Shown here piece by piece: positions 46,852 through 54,920 of a stretch of DNA of 64,000 nt. The stretch is from Nocardia mexicana NBRC 108244 (lineage in GTDB: Bacteria; Actinomycetota; Actinomycetes; Mycobacteriales; Mycobacteriaceae), in assembly GCF_001613165.1 (NCBI RefSeq), contig NZ_BDBV01000039.1:32914-96913 (forward strand), in the 5' to 3' direction. A program made the translations under genes and the position numbers. Position 1 is the first letter of the stretch, and every line of letters starts with the position of its first letter. The notes below the pieces were generated by a model. The model was given only the letters and a program-made list of their open reading frames with translations, searched no databases and had not been told where the DNA came from.

Positions 46852-47715
46852 ATGAGCCAAGCCGCCGCCCTGCGCGACCTGCTCGGTGTCCCGGTCTCGA
46901 CGATGTCGGACCTCGGCCGCAGCCACGCGTGGACACTGCACCGCGCCCGTCTCGCCGACGGCCGCGACGTCTTCGTGAAAGCGGCCGACGGCGCCCGGAA
47001 TTCGGAGATGGGATCTGCCTTGCACGCCGAGGCCGCCGGACTGCGCTGGCTGGGGGAGGGCGATCCGGCCGAGCTGGTGCCCGCGGTGCTGGGGGCGGAC
47101 GAGCGGACGCTCGTGCTGCCGTGGCTGCAGCCGACCACACCCACGCCGAGGGCGGCCGAGGCCTTCGGTCGCGCGCTGGCATCCCTGCACGCGACCGGCC
47201 CCGGCGAGTACGGCGCGTCCTGGCCGGGTTTCATCGCCACACTGCCGCAGGACAATACGCCGACGGCGGGGGAGTGGGGGCCCTGGTACGCCGAGCGGCG
47301 GCTGGCGCCCCTGCTGTCGGCCGCGGCACCGCAGCTCGGCACCGCGGGCGTACACCTGATCGAGCGGGTCATGAACGAGATCGATTCTCTCGCAGGACCT
47401 TCCGAACCTCCCAGTCGTATCCACGGCGATCTGTGGTCGGGCAACCTGGTGTGGACCGCGGAGGGGGCGAAAGTGATCGATCCCGCCGCGCACGGCGGCC
47501 ACCGGGAGTCCGACCTGGCCATGCTGGCGCTGTTCGGCGCACCCCACCTCGATCGCACGACGGCGGCCTACCACGAGGCCCATCCACTGAATCCCGGCTG
47601 GCGGCAACGTGTTCCGCTGCATCAGCTGTATCCACTGCTCGTACATGTAGTACTCTTCGGCGGCTCGTATCGGAGCATGACCATCGACGCGGCGGAATCC
47701 GCGCTGCGCGGTTAG
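46852..47715 (+). CDS. Fructosamine kinase family protein
   Basis: 287 residues. The kinase-like fold is shown by VFVKAADGARNSEM (ATP-lysine region), the catalytic loop RIHGDLWSGNLVW and the following VIDPAAHGGHRESDLAMLALFG. Family members phosphorylate ketosamines on glycated proteins or small molecules, causing their breakdown. ATG 46852 was preferred over GTG 46834 because GACAAT (46839-46844) ends seven bases before it and fits a leaderless transcript. Confidence 0.9.
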   Translation: MSQAAALRDLLGVPVSTMSDLGRSHAWTLHRARLADGRDVFVKAADGARNSEMGSALHAEAAGLRWLGEGDPAELVPAVLGADERTLVLPWLQPTTPTPRAAEAFGRALASLHATGPGEYGASWPGFIATLPQDNTPTAGEWGPWYAERRLAPLLSAAAPQLGTAGVHLIERVMNEIDSLAGPSEPPSRIHGDLWSGNLVWTAEGAKVIDPAAHGGHRESDLAMLALFGAPHLDRTTAAYHEAHPLNPGWRQRVPLHQLYPLLVHVVLFGGSYRSMTIDAAESALRG

Positions 47716-47740
47716 CGGGCGATCGGGATTGCCATCCGAC

Positions 47741-47768
47741 CATATTTCAATACCTTTACTGAAATATG
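47741..47768. repeat. AT-rich inverted repeat with 9-bp arms
   Basis: CATATTTCA, ten bases, TGAAATATG: perfect 9-bp arms in a 180-base gap downstream of the fructosamine kinase. The A+T content is far above the window average. It may be an operator of a dimeric regulator, a terminator-like structure or the scar of a mobile element; no adjacent regulator points to one choice. The rest of the gap has no gene. Confidence 0.6.
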
Positions 47769-47895
47769 CGCATCTATGCATGTAGTGACGGCTTGTCCGG
47801 CGCAGTAGCCGAGAACGCTCACCATCTACCGAAAAGCCCAGATGGGAGAGGGGAGCGCCGATCCGGGGGACGGGTGGTGGACTAACGTCTGGGTG

Positions 47896-48282
47896 ATGGA
47901 ACTGCGGCGGATCCACCACGCGGCGATCATCGCCTCCGACTACGGCAGGTCGAAGGCGTTCTATACCGAGGTGCTGGGGTTGCGGGTGGTGGCCGAGAAC
48001 TACCGGGCCGAACGACGTTCGTACAAGCTGGATCTCGCGTTGCCGGACGGGGCGCAGCTGGAGCTGTTCTCGTTTCCGGACCCGCCGGCGCGGCCGTCGC
48101 GGCCGGAGGCGTGCGGGCTGCGGCACCTGGCCTTCGCGGTATCCGATGTGCCGTCGGCGGTCGAGGAGCTGCGGGGCAGGGGAGTGCGGACCGAAGAGGT
48201 GCGGGTCGACGAGTTCACGGGGCGCCGGTTCTCCTTCTTCTTCGATCCGGACGACCTGCCGCTGGAGTTGTACGAGAGCTGA
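47896..48282 (+). CDS. YaeR-like VOC-family protein
   Basis: 128 residues. LRRIHHAAIIASDYGRSKAFYTEVLGLRVVAENYR with the His pair, then LPDGAQLELFSFPDPP, GLRHLAFAVSDVPSAVEELRG and FFFDPDDLPLELYE match the GloA2/YaeR branch of the VOC superfamily, including the His/Glu metal ligands, so it may be a metal-dependent lyase or isomerase. TAACGT (47882-47887) ends eight bases before ATG 47896: leaderless. Convergent with the prolyl-tRNA synthetase gene. Confidence 0.9.
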   Translation: MELRRIHHAAIIASDYGRSKAFYTEVLGLRVVAENYRAERRSYKLDLALPDGAQLELFSFPDPPARPSRPEACGLRHLAFAVSDVPSAVEELRGRGVRTEEVRVDEFTGRRFSFFFDPDDLPLELYES

Positions 48283-48312
48283 AGGCCCCAGTTCTTCGAC
48301 TGCCGAGGCTTC

Positions 48313-49752
48313 TCAGTAAGCGCGGCCGAAGATCACCCGCTTGCCGTAGGCGGAGTCGGCGCCGCAGCGGACGCAGGTGCCGGTGGCCGGGTCGGCGGCC
48401 AGGGGGATGCAGCGAGGGGTGGCGGCGGTGACGGATTTGATGTCGTCCTCGCAGGCCGGGGTGCCGCAGTGGAGGGTCGAGGCCCAGCCGGTGGAGACCG
48501 CGGCGGCGAAATCGGTCCAGGTGTCGACCGTCCGGGTGTGGGTGTCGCGGAATTCGGTGGCGCGGGCCAGCAGGAAGGCCTGGAAGTCGTCCAGGATGGT
48601 CGGCATCGCCTCCGGCAGGGAGTCGATGGGCAGGGACTGTTTACCCTCGTCGCCGAGGCGTTTCACCATCATCGCGGTGCCCGCCTCGAGGTCCCGGGGG
48701 CCGAGTTCGAGCCGGATCGGGACGCCGCGCATCTCCCATTCGTTGTATTTGAATCCGGGGCTGAGCTGCGGGCGGTTGTCGACGTGGGTGCGCACCCCGG
48801 CCGATCGCAACCGCCGCGCCAGAGCGTCGGCGGCCTCCTCGACCGCAGTGTTGCCGCCGCGCGTGATGGGCACGATCACCACCTGGTACGGCGCCAGCCG
48901 GGGCGGGAACACCAGGCCCTTGTCGTCGCCGTGGGTCATGACTATGCCGCCGATCATCCGGGTGCTCATGCCCCAGGATGTGGTGTGGCACAACTCGTCT
49001 CGGCCCGTCTCGCCGGTGTAGCGGATGTCGAAGGCGGTGGCGAAGTTGGTGCCCATGTAGTGCGAGGTGCCCGCCTGCAGGGCGCGGCCGTCGCGCATCA
49101 TGCCCTCGATGGTGAAGGTGGCGACCGCCCCGGCGAAGCGCTCGCCGGGCGTCTTCTCGCCGGGAACGACCGGCATCGCGGCCAGGTCTCGCGCCACCTC
49201 GTGATAGATGTCGAGACCGAGTTCGGTTTCACGGCGCGCATCGGCCTCGTCGGCGTGCGCCGTGTGGCCTTCCTGCCACAGGAACTCGGTGGTGCGCAGG
49301 AACATGCGCGGCCGCATCTCCCACCGCACCACATTCGACCACTGATTGAGCAGCATCGGCAGGTCGCGGTGCGAGCTGATCCACTTGCTCATCATCTCGC
49401 CGATGACCGTCTCCGACGTCGGCCGCACCACCAGCGACTCCTCGAGCTCCTTGCCACCGGCATGGGTGACGACCGCCAGCTCCGGCGAAAACCCTTCGAC
49501 GTGTTCGGCTTCGCGGCTGAGGTAGCTTTCCGGGATCAGCAGCGGAAAGTAGGCGTTCTCGTGGCCGGTCTCTTTGATGCGGCGGTCGAGTTCGGACTGC
49601 AACTGCTCCCACAGCCGGTATCCGTACGGTCGGATGACCATCGTGCCCTTGGCCGGGCCGCGGTCGACGAGGCCGGCCTTGAAGACCACCTCGTTGTACC
49701 AGGCAGCGAAGTCCTCACTCTGGGCGGTCACACCGCGTTCGTCCCGTGCCAT
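48313..49752 (-). CDS. proS: Prolyl-tRNA synthetase, archaeal/eukaryal-type (type 3)
   Basis: 479 residues. Class II motifs are clear: motif 1 around YGYRLWEQLQSELDRRI, motif 2 MRPRMFLRTTEFLWQEGHTAH, motif 3 in the GLVFPPRLAPYQ region preceded by STRMIGGIVMTHGDDKG. There is no editing (INS) domain between motifs 2 and 3, an anticodon domain follows (VVIVPITRGG), and the C-terminus has a zinc-type extension with HCGTPACEDD and TGTCVRCGA and ends in Tyr, all features of the type 3 enzyme. Actinomycetes usually have the longer bacterial type (about 580 residues), so this may be a second copy. TAATCT (minus strand) ends eight bases before ATG 49752: leaderless. Confidence 0.92.
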   Translation of the reverse strand: MARDERGVTAQSEDFAAWYNEVVFKAGLVDRGPAKGTMVIRPYGYRLWEQLQSELDRRIKETGHENAYFPLLIPESYLSREAEHVEGFSPELAVVTHAGGKELEESLVVRPTSETVIGEMMSKWISSHRDLPMLLNQWSNVVRWEMRPRMFLRTTEFLWQEGHTAHADEADARRETELGLDIYHEVARDLAAMPVVPGEKTPGERFAGAVATFTIEGMMRDGRALQAGTSHYMGTNFATAFDIRYTGETGRDELCHTTSWGMSTRMIGGIVMTHGDDKGLVFPPRLAPYQVVIVPITRGGNTAVEEAADALARRLRSAGVRTHVDNRPQLSPGFKYNEWEMRGVPIRLELGPRDLEAGTAMMVKRLGDEGKQSLPIDSLPEAMPTILDDFQAFLLARATEFRDTHTRTVDTWTDFAAAVSTGWASTLHCGTPACEDDIKSVTAATPRCIPLAADPATGTCVRCGADSAYGKRVIFGRAY

Positions 49753-49782
49753 GTGCAAAGAGATTACTGGGCCGCCACCGTA

Positions 49783-50700
49783 TTACCGAAAAGGCACCTG
49801 CTCCGGCGTGCCCGCCAGCAACCCGTTCAGCTGCTGCGCGAATTCGACTGCGTCGGCACGCATCCCATTGTGTGCCCCGGGGAACTCGGTGAGCGGCAGT
49901 CCCAGTCGATCGGCAATCGCCGCGATGGGACGGTAGGGGAGATGTCCGCGTGACTCGCGGCCCGCGGCGGGGATCAGGCGCTCCCGGGTGGCCTCCAGGG
50001 CCGCGTAATCCGGTATGTAGGAGGTGAATTCGCGTAGTTCGTGGGCCATCATGATCGGCCCGTTGGCGGCCAGCCGGGCCCACATCTCGGCGGTGCGCGG
50101 CGACAGCTCCGACACCTCGGGCGCGGCCTTCATGGTGCCGCCGATCGCCGCGACGAAGCGGGCGGACGCGGTCGCGGGGCCTTCGGTGCGGAACAGCGTG
50201 TACACCTCGTCGATCATGGCGCGGTGGTCGGCGGCATCGGGAAGTACCGCGAAGCACGGTGGTTCGTGGGCGACGAGGGTGCGCACCCGGTCGGGGTGGC
50301 GCGCCAGCAGGTCGAGACCGACGATGGCGCCGTTGCTGCTGCCGACAACGTAAGCCGGTTCGTCGGTGAGGTGCGCCAGCAGCCGGTGGGCGTCGTCGCT
50401 CTGCACCGCGACGTGCTGGTCCTCCGGCGCACCACTGTCGAGGGTGCTGCGGGAGTAGCCGCGCGGGTCCATCGCGACGACGGTGAAATGCCGTGCGAGC
50501 GATTCGGCCATGCCGTCGAAGATTCCCGCATCGCCGCCACCGCCGGGAATCAGCAGCAGAACCGGTCCGCTGCCGCGAGTTTCGTAATACAGCCGGGCCC
50601 CCGGTACACGCAGCGTCTCGGGTCGCGGTATCGGTTCATATCTCGAGGCGGGTTCGGATCTCACCGGGGTTCGCCTTGCTCGGTCGAATTCGACGGCCAC
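49783..50700 (-). CDS. Alpha/beta hydrolase
   Basis: 305 residues. The fold begins LRVPGARLYYETRGSGPVLLLIPGG; the nucleophile elbow is VVGSSNGAIVG (Ser in GSSNG), and the His is probably in FPGAHNGMRAD near the C-terminus. The GTG start 50700 lies 40 bases inside the end of the TetR gene, so both are one operon, and the hydrolase is probably the function TetR controls. Similar in outline to the hydrolase at 53985. Substrate unknown. Confidence 0.85.
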   Translation of the reverse strand: MAVEFDRARRTPVRSEPASRYEPIPRPETLRVPGARLYYETRGSGPVLLLIPGGGGDAGIFDGMAESLARHFTVVAMDPRGYSRSTLDSGAPEDQHVAVQSDDAHRLLAHLTDEPAYVVGSSNGAIVGLDLLARHPDRVRTLVAHEPPCFAVLPDAADHRAMIDEVYTLFRTEGPATASARFVAAIGGTMKAAPEVSELSPRTAEMWARLAANGPIMMAHELREFTSYIPDYAALEATRERLIPAAGRESRGHLPYRPIAAIADRLGLPLTEFPGAHNGMRADAVEFAQQLNGLLAGTPEQVPFR

Positions 50701-51257
50701 CGTGACAACGTCAGGTGCAGGGCGTCGAGGATGTTTCTCCAGCTGGTGCCGGTCGGGCGCGAATGCGCGAATCCGCCGGATCCCTCGAGGGTGGCGAAAC
50801 CGTGAAAGGTGCTGCGCAGCAGGCGGCCTGCGTCGGTCAGCTCCGGTTCGGAGAGGCCGTAGGCGCGGAGTACGGCGCCGGTGAGTTCGATGCTGCGCAG
50901 CAGGGCGGGCTCGTTGCCGACCTCGGCGGGATCCATGCGGATCTGGGTGGCCGCATATCGGCCCGGATGCTCGAGCGCGTAGGCGCGGTAGGCGTCGGCG
51001 AAGGCGATCAGCGCGTCCTTCCCGGCCCGGCCCGCGACCGCGGCGCCGATGCGGTCGTTGAGTTCGGCGCCCGCGAGCAGCGCCACTCGCACCCGCAGAT
51101 CGTGCAGGTTGCGCACGTGCGAGTACAGGCTGGGGTCCTTCACGCCGAACTTGCGCGCGACGGCCGACAGCGTGACGTTGTCGAATCCGATCTCGTCGGC
51201 GAGTTCGGCGGCGGTCCGGGTGATCCGGTCCGCGGTCAATCCGGCACGGGGTGACAT
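50661..51257 (-). CDS. TetR-family regulator (WHG-domain type)
   Basis: 198 residues. DNA-binding part: ITRTAAELADEIGFDNVTLSAVARKFGVKDPSLYSHVRNLHDL. The C-terminal domain with YRAYALEHPGRYAAT and STFHGFATLEGSGGF is the TetR C-terminal WHG type. ATG 51257 follows AGGAGGTGAGGGA. The long operator 51270-51309 starts 12 bases upstream, so the regulator almost certainly represses its own operon with the downstream hydrolase. Confidence 0.92.
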   Translation of the reverse strand: MSPRAGLTADRITRTAAELADEIGFDNVTLSAVARKFGVKDPSLYSHVRNLHDLRVRVALLAGAELNDRIGAAVAGRAGKDALIAFADAYRAYALEHPGRYAATQIRMDPAEVGNEPALLRSIELTGAVLRAYGLSEPELTDAGRLLRSTFHGFATLEGSGGFAHSRPTGTSWRNILDALHLTLSRWPSNSTEQGEPR

Positions 51258-51269
51258 TCCCTCACCTCC

Positions 51270-51309
51270 TTCCTACCTATATTAGGTTATACCCTAATAT
51301 AGGTAGGAA
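51270..51309. promoter_or_regulatory. TetR operator: inverted repeat with 17-bp perfect arms
   Basis: Arms TTCCTACCTATATTAGG (51270-51286) and its exact complement (51293-51309) around a 6-base centre TTATAC. Highly AT-rich for the window. The minus-strand -10 of the TetR operon probably lies inside (TATATT). One of the longest perfect palindromes in the window. Confidence 0.8.
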
Positions 51310-51335
51310 CAAGCTGGGTCGTCCGAGAATGCCGA

Positions 51336-51695
51336 TCAGTCCAGGTCGTAGGCGGTCTCATGGCGAGGCTGATACAGCCCGATCTCACCGGCGCCCGGTA
51401 CCGCGAGCGAGGTCAGCATGCCCCAGCCCGCTTCGGTGATGTCGCTGGTGAATTCGACGCCGCGGGCCTTCAGTTCCTCGATCGTCGCGGGCAGGTCGTC
51501 GCACATCAGGTAGAGCTCGATGCGGCCCGCGGCGGGACCGTCGGCGGGGTGCACCGCCAGCTCGGCGGGCGGCGACTTGAAGATCAGCCAGCCGTTGCCG
51601 GCGTCGACGTTCGACAGGCCCAGGACATCACGGAAGAACGCCCGGGCCCGGTCGGCGTCGGTGGCGTAGAGGATGGTGTGCGCACCGTTGATCAT
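51336..51695 (-). CDS. VOC-family protein
   Basis: 119 residues: HTILYATDADRARAFFRDVLGLSNVD, WLIFKSPPAELAVHP, IELYLMCDDLPATIEELKARGVEF and PGAGEIGLYQPRHETAYDL show the two beta-alpha-beta modules of a VOC protein. No enzyme activity can be assigned. ATG 51695 is preceded by TAGCTT ending six bases upstream (minus strand), consistent with leaderless initiation. The gene ends close to the TetR operator, on the same strand. Confidence 0.85.
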   Translation of the reverse strand: MINGAHTILYATDADRARAFFRDVLGLSNVDAGNGWLIFKSPPAELAVHPADGPAAGRIELYLMCDDLPATIEELKARGVEFTSDITEAGWGMLTSLAVPGAGEIGLYQPRHETAYDLD

Positions 51696-51749
51696 GGGCA
51701 AAAGCTATCACTCGGCCACGGCTTGCGAACCGGGGTGCAAGGACGGCAC

Positions 51750-52703
51750 CTACTCGCGCACGGCGGCCAGGCAGCGATTGCCCAGGGCGCGAACGGCTTC
51801 GACCAGCTCGGGCGGTCCGGTGACGGTGAAATCGACGTCCAGCGACGTGATCATCCAGGTCAGCGACCATGGCGTATCCGCCCCGATATGCAGCAGGCAG
51901 CGGGTGTCGTCGACGGCCTCCAGCACGCCCATGCCCGGCCAGATGCTCTCGGCGAGTTCGGCGGCGGGGCGGTGCAGGGCGACCGTCGCCCGCCACGACC
52001 ACGCCTCGTCCGACAGCCGGTTCGACAGGTAGGCGACGACATCGCCGCCGGGTAGCTCGCGCGGTGTGAACCGCGGGCCCGTCGGGATCTTCGGGTGCAG
52101 CCGATCGATCCGGAACGACCGCCAGTCGTCGCGTTCGACATCCCAGGCGACCAGATACCAGTGCCTGCTGAAGTTGACGACCGCCATCGGCTCGGTATCG
52201 CGAATCGATTGCCGCCCACCGTGATCGGTGTAATCGAACCGCAGTCGCTCGTGCCGGTCGCAGGCCTCGGAGATGGCGATCAGCACGTCGGGATCGACGC
52301 GCGGAGCGGTCCCGCCCACGCGCACCATCGAGCGCTGCAGCGTGGTCAGCCGATGGCGCAGGCGGGACGGCAGCACCTGCTCGAGCTTCGCGAGCGAGCG
52401 GAGCGAGGCCTGTTCGATCCCGGCCACCGTCCCGCCCGCGACGGTGCGCAGCCCCACGGCGACCGCGAGCGCCTCCTCGTCGTCGAGCAGCAGCGGCGGC
52501 AGCGCGGATCCGGCGCCGAGCCGGTATCCGGCGATACCGCGCACGGCGTGCACCGGATAACCCAGCTCCCGCAGCCGGTCGATATCGCGCCGCACCGTGC
52601 GGACGGTGACGCCCAGCCGCTCGGCGAGGTCGGCGCCCGGCCAGTCGCGGTGTTCCTGCAGTAGCGACAGGACGCGCAGCAGGCGCGCGGAGGTCTCCAA
52701 CAT
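51750..52703 (-). CDS. YafY-type helix-turn-helix/WYL-domain regulator
   Basis: 317 residues. Residues 1-60 are a deoR-like winged helix (RLLRVLSLLQEHRDWPGADLAERLGVTVRTVRRDIDRLRELGYPV), residues about 140-225 the WYL domain (FSRHWYLVAWDVERDDWRSFRIDRL), and the rest a WCX-type C-terminal domain. Such proteins often sense nucleic-acid or small-molecule ligands. Divergent from the epoxide hydrolase gene 62 bases away, which is its likely target. Confidence 0.92.
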   Translation of the reverse strand: MLETSARLLRVLSLLQEHRDWPGADLAERLGVTVRTVRRDIDRLRELGYPVHAVRGIAGYRLGAGSALPPLLLDDEEALAVAVGLRTVAGGTVAGIEQASLRSLAKLEQVLPSRLRHRLTTLQRSMVRVGGTAPRVDPDVLIAISEACDRHERLRFDYTDHGGRQSIRDTEPMAVVNFSRHWYLVAWDVERDDWRSFRIDRLHPKIPTGPRFTPRELPGGDVVAYLSNRLSDEAWSWRATVALHRPAAELAESIWPGMGVLEAVDDTRCLLHIGADTPWSLTWMITSLDVDFTVTGPPELVEAVRALGNRCLAAVRE

Positions 52704-52765
52704 GACTCTCAGAATGCCATTCGCTTAGGACCGGACCTGACCTAACTGGTTCGTAGGTTCGAGGC

Positions 52766-53902
52766 ATGACGAATTTCGAGCCCTTCCGCATCGACATCCC
52801 GCAGCACGACATCGACGACCTCGGCGCCCGCCTGGCCGCCGCCCGCTGGCCCGCCGAACTGCCGGGCGTCGGCTGGGACTACGGCATTCCGACCGACTAC
52901 GTGCGCCGGCTGGCCGAGTACTGGCGCACCGAATACGACTGGCGGCGGCACGAGGCCGAGATGAACGCGCTGCCGCAGTACCTGGCCGAAATCGAGGGGC
53001 AGCGCCTGCATTTCACGCACGTGCGATCGGCGGAATCCGGTGCGCTGCCGCTCGTGCTGGTGCACGGCTGGCCGTTCGAGGACTTCCGCGAGGTGATCGG
53101 CCCGCTGACCGATCCCGTCGCGCACGGCGGCGACGCGGCCGACGCGTTCGACCTCGTGATTCCGACCCTGCCCGGGTTCGGGTTCTCCGGGCCGACCCGG
53201 GCGCCGGGGGAGGCCGCCACCGAGCGGTCGGCCGAGCTGATCGCGAAGCTGATGGCGCGGCTGGGCTATGAGCGCTACGGCGCACAGGGCGGCGACGCGG
53301 GGTCGTTCATCGCGCCGCAGCTGGGCCGCATCGACGGCGATCACGTCGCGGGCGTGCACCTCAACGACCCGATCACCATTCCGTCGTGGGACGACGACGG
53401 ATCCGGTTACAGCGCAGGCGATCAGGAGAAACTCGCGCGGCTGCAGGACTGGAGCAGCCAGGACACCTCCGGATACGCGGGCATCCACTCCACCCGGCCG
53501 CAGACGCTGGCTCCGGCGGTGAACGACTCCCCGGCGGGCCTGCTGGCATGGGTGCTCGACGTCGTGCACACGTACATGAATCCGGACAAGGAACTGCCCG
53601 ACGACGCGATCGATCGCGATATGCTGCTCACCGACCTGAGCGTGCTGTGGTTCACCGGTACGATCGGCTCATCGATGTTGCTGTACAAGGAATCTCAGCA
53701 GTGGGGCGCCGATCTGGCGAACTCCGGCGTGCCCACCGGAGTGGCGGTGTTCCCGGGCGGTGGGACCATCCGCGGTCTCGCCGATAAACAGCACAATGTC
53801 GTGCACTGGTCGGAGTTCGATCGTGGTGGGCACTTCGCCGCGATGGAGGCGCCGGATCTGCTGGTCGCCGATCTGCGCGAGTTCTTCCGCAAGCTGCGGT
53901 AG
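52766..53902 (+). CDS. Epoxide hydrolase
   Basis: 378 residues. Microsomal-type epoxide hydrolase with the N-terminal lid domain (FRIDIPQHDIDDLGARLAAARWP; DWRRHEAEMNALPQY), oxyanion HGWP, nucleophile Asp in GGDAGSFIAPQ and the catalytic His in DRGGHFAAMEAP. It opens epoxides through an ester intermediate; cytoplasmic. TAGGTT (52754-52759) ends six bases before ATG 52766: leaderless. The shared upstream region with the WYL gene has an interrupted repeat TTAGG...CCTAA (52725-52745). Confidence 0.92.
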   Translation: MTNFEPFRIDIPQHDIDDLGARLAAARWPAELPGVGWDYGIPTDYVRRLAEYWRTEYDWRRHEAEMNALPQYLAEIEGQRLHFTHVRSAESGALPLVLVHGWPFEDFREVIGPLTDPVAHGGDAADAFDLVIPTLPGFGFSGPTRAPGEAATERSAELIAKLMARLGYERYGAQGGDAGSFIAPQLGRIDGDHVAGVHLNDPITIPSWDDDGSGYSAGDQEKLARLQDWSSQDTSGYAGIHSTRPQTLAPAVNDSPAGLLAWVLDVVHTYMNPDKELPDDAIDRDMLLTDLSVLWFTGTIGSSMLLYKESQQWGADLANSGVPTGVAVFPGGGTIRGLADKQHNVVHWSEFDRGGHFAAMEAPDLLVADLREFFRKLR

Positions 53903-53984
53903 GAAATCGCCGCGGCACCGATGAGTTTCGGGGACCGGCGCAGTCGAAACAGGCGACCAGTTCGTGCCGAACCCTGGAGGATCT

Positions 53985-54806
53985 ATGACCTCGCCCGTCC
54001 CCGTCACCGCCGGTACGCTTTCCGCACCCGGCGTGCGCCTGTACTACGAGGTCCGCGGCAGTGGGCCGCTGGTGGCCTTCGTCGGCGCACCGATGCATTC
54101 GGCGTCGTTCGCCCCGATCGCCGATCTGCTGGCGGCCGACCACACCGTGCTCACCACCGATCCGCGCGGTCATTTCGGCAGCGTCCTCGATGATCCGGAG
54201 CAGGATTCCACGCCGGAACTGCGGGCCGGGGATCTGGCGCGGCTCATCCGGCATCTCGGCGCCGGGCCCGCCGTGGTGATCGGCTCCAGCGGCGGTGCGA
54301 TCACCGGATTGGCTCTGGCACAAGCCGATCCGGAGGTCGCGAGCACCGTCATCGCCCACGAGCCGCCGCTCGGCGAACTGCTCGACGGCCGGGACGAGCG
54401 CCGGGCCGCCACCGAGGAGATGGTCGCGACCTATCTCGCGGGCGACGAACTCGGGGCCTGGCGGCAATTCATCGCGTTCACGGGGATGGAGCTGCCGGAG
54501 GAGATGTTCCAGCAGATGTTCGCCGGCGAGAAGGACCCGGAAGAGCATGCCAGCCAACGGTATTGGTTCGCCCACGAGCTGCGGAAGACCTCGGGCTGGG
54601 TACCCGACCTCGACGCCCTGCGCGCCACCCCGACCCGATTGGTCATCGGCATCGGCGACGCCTCCGCGGGCCAGTTCTGCGATCTCACCTCCCGCACGCT
54701 GGCCGCGGAACTCGACCTCGAGCCGACCTTGTTCCCGGGCGGGCACACCGGATTCATGGAGGACCCCGTGAAGTTCGCCGAGCGACTGCGCGAGGTCATC
54801 GGCTGA
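53985..54806 (+). CDS. Alpha/beta hydrolase
   Basis: 273 residues. APGVRLYYEVRGSGPLVAFVG, nucleophile elbow VVIGSSGGAITG and a likely catalytic His in FPGGHTGFMEDP. The sequence pattern parallels the hydrolase at 49783 (IAHEPPLG against VAHEPPCF), so the two are paralogues. ATG 53985 has GGAGG four bases upstream; an in-frame ATG at 53964 lacks one. Convergent with the nuo operon across the terminator 54880-54913. Confidence 0.85.
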   Translation: MTSPVPVTAGTLSAPGVRLYYEVRGSGPLVAFVGAPMHSASFAPIADLLAADHTVLTTDPRGHFGSVLDDPEQDSTPELRAGDLARLIRHLGAGPAVVIGSSGGAITGLALAQADPEVASTVIAHEPPLGELLDGRDERRAATEEMVATYLAGDELGAWRQFIAFTGMELPEEMFQQMFAGEKDPEEHASQRYWFAHELRKTSGWVPDLDALRATPTRLVIGIGDASAGQFCDLTSRTLAAELDLEPTLFPGGHTGFMEDPVKFAERLREVIG

Positions 54807-54879
54807 GGCCGGTCCTGTGCGTCCCGGCATCGCCTGGCGACCACGGCGAAGTTGAAGGGGACGCGGGGTCCGAATACAC

Positions 54880-54913
54880 GTGTGCCCCGGGCGCGGCGGC
54901 ACCCGGGGCACAC
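54880..54913. terminator. Bidirectional terminator at the end of the nuo operon
   Basis: 12-bp perfect stem (54880-54891 with 54902-54913, arms GTGTGCCCCGGG and CCCGGGGCACAC) with a 10-base loop, eight bases after the nuoN stop (minus strand) and 73 bases after the hydrolase gene. Confidence 0.8.
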
Positions 54914-54920
54914 GATCGGT

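Noticed and set aside
46509..47762. 417-codon plus-strand frame overlapping the XRE and fructosamine kinase genes
   Set aside because: It is the shadow of two genes with clear domains in another frame.
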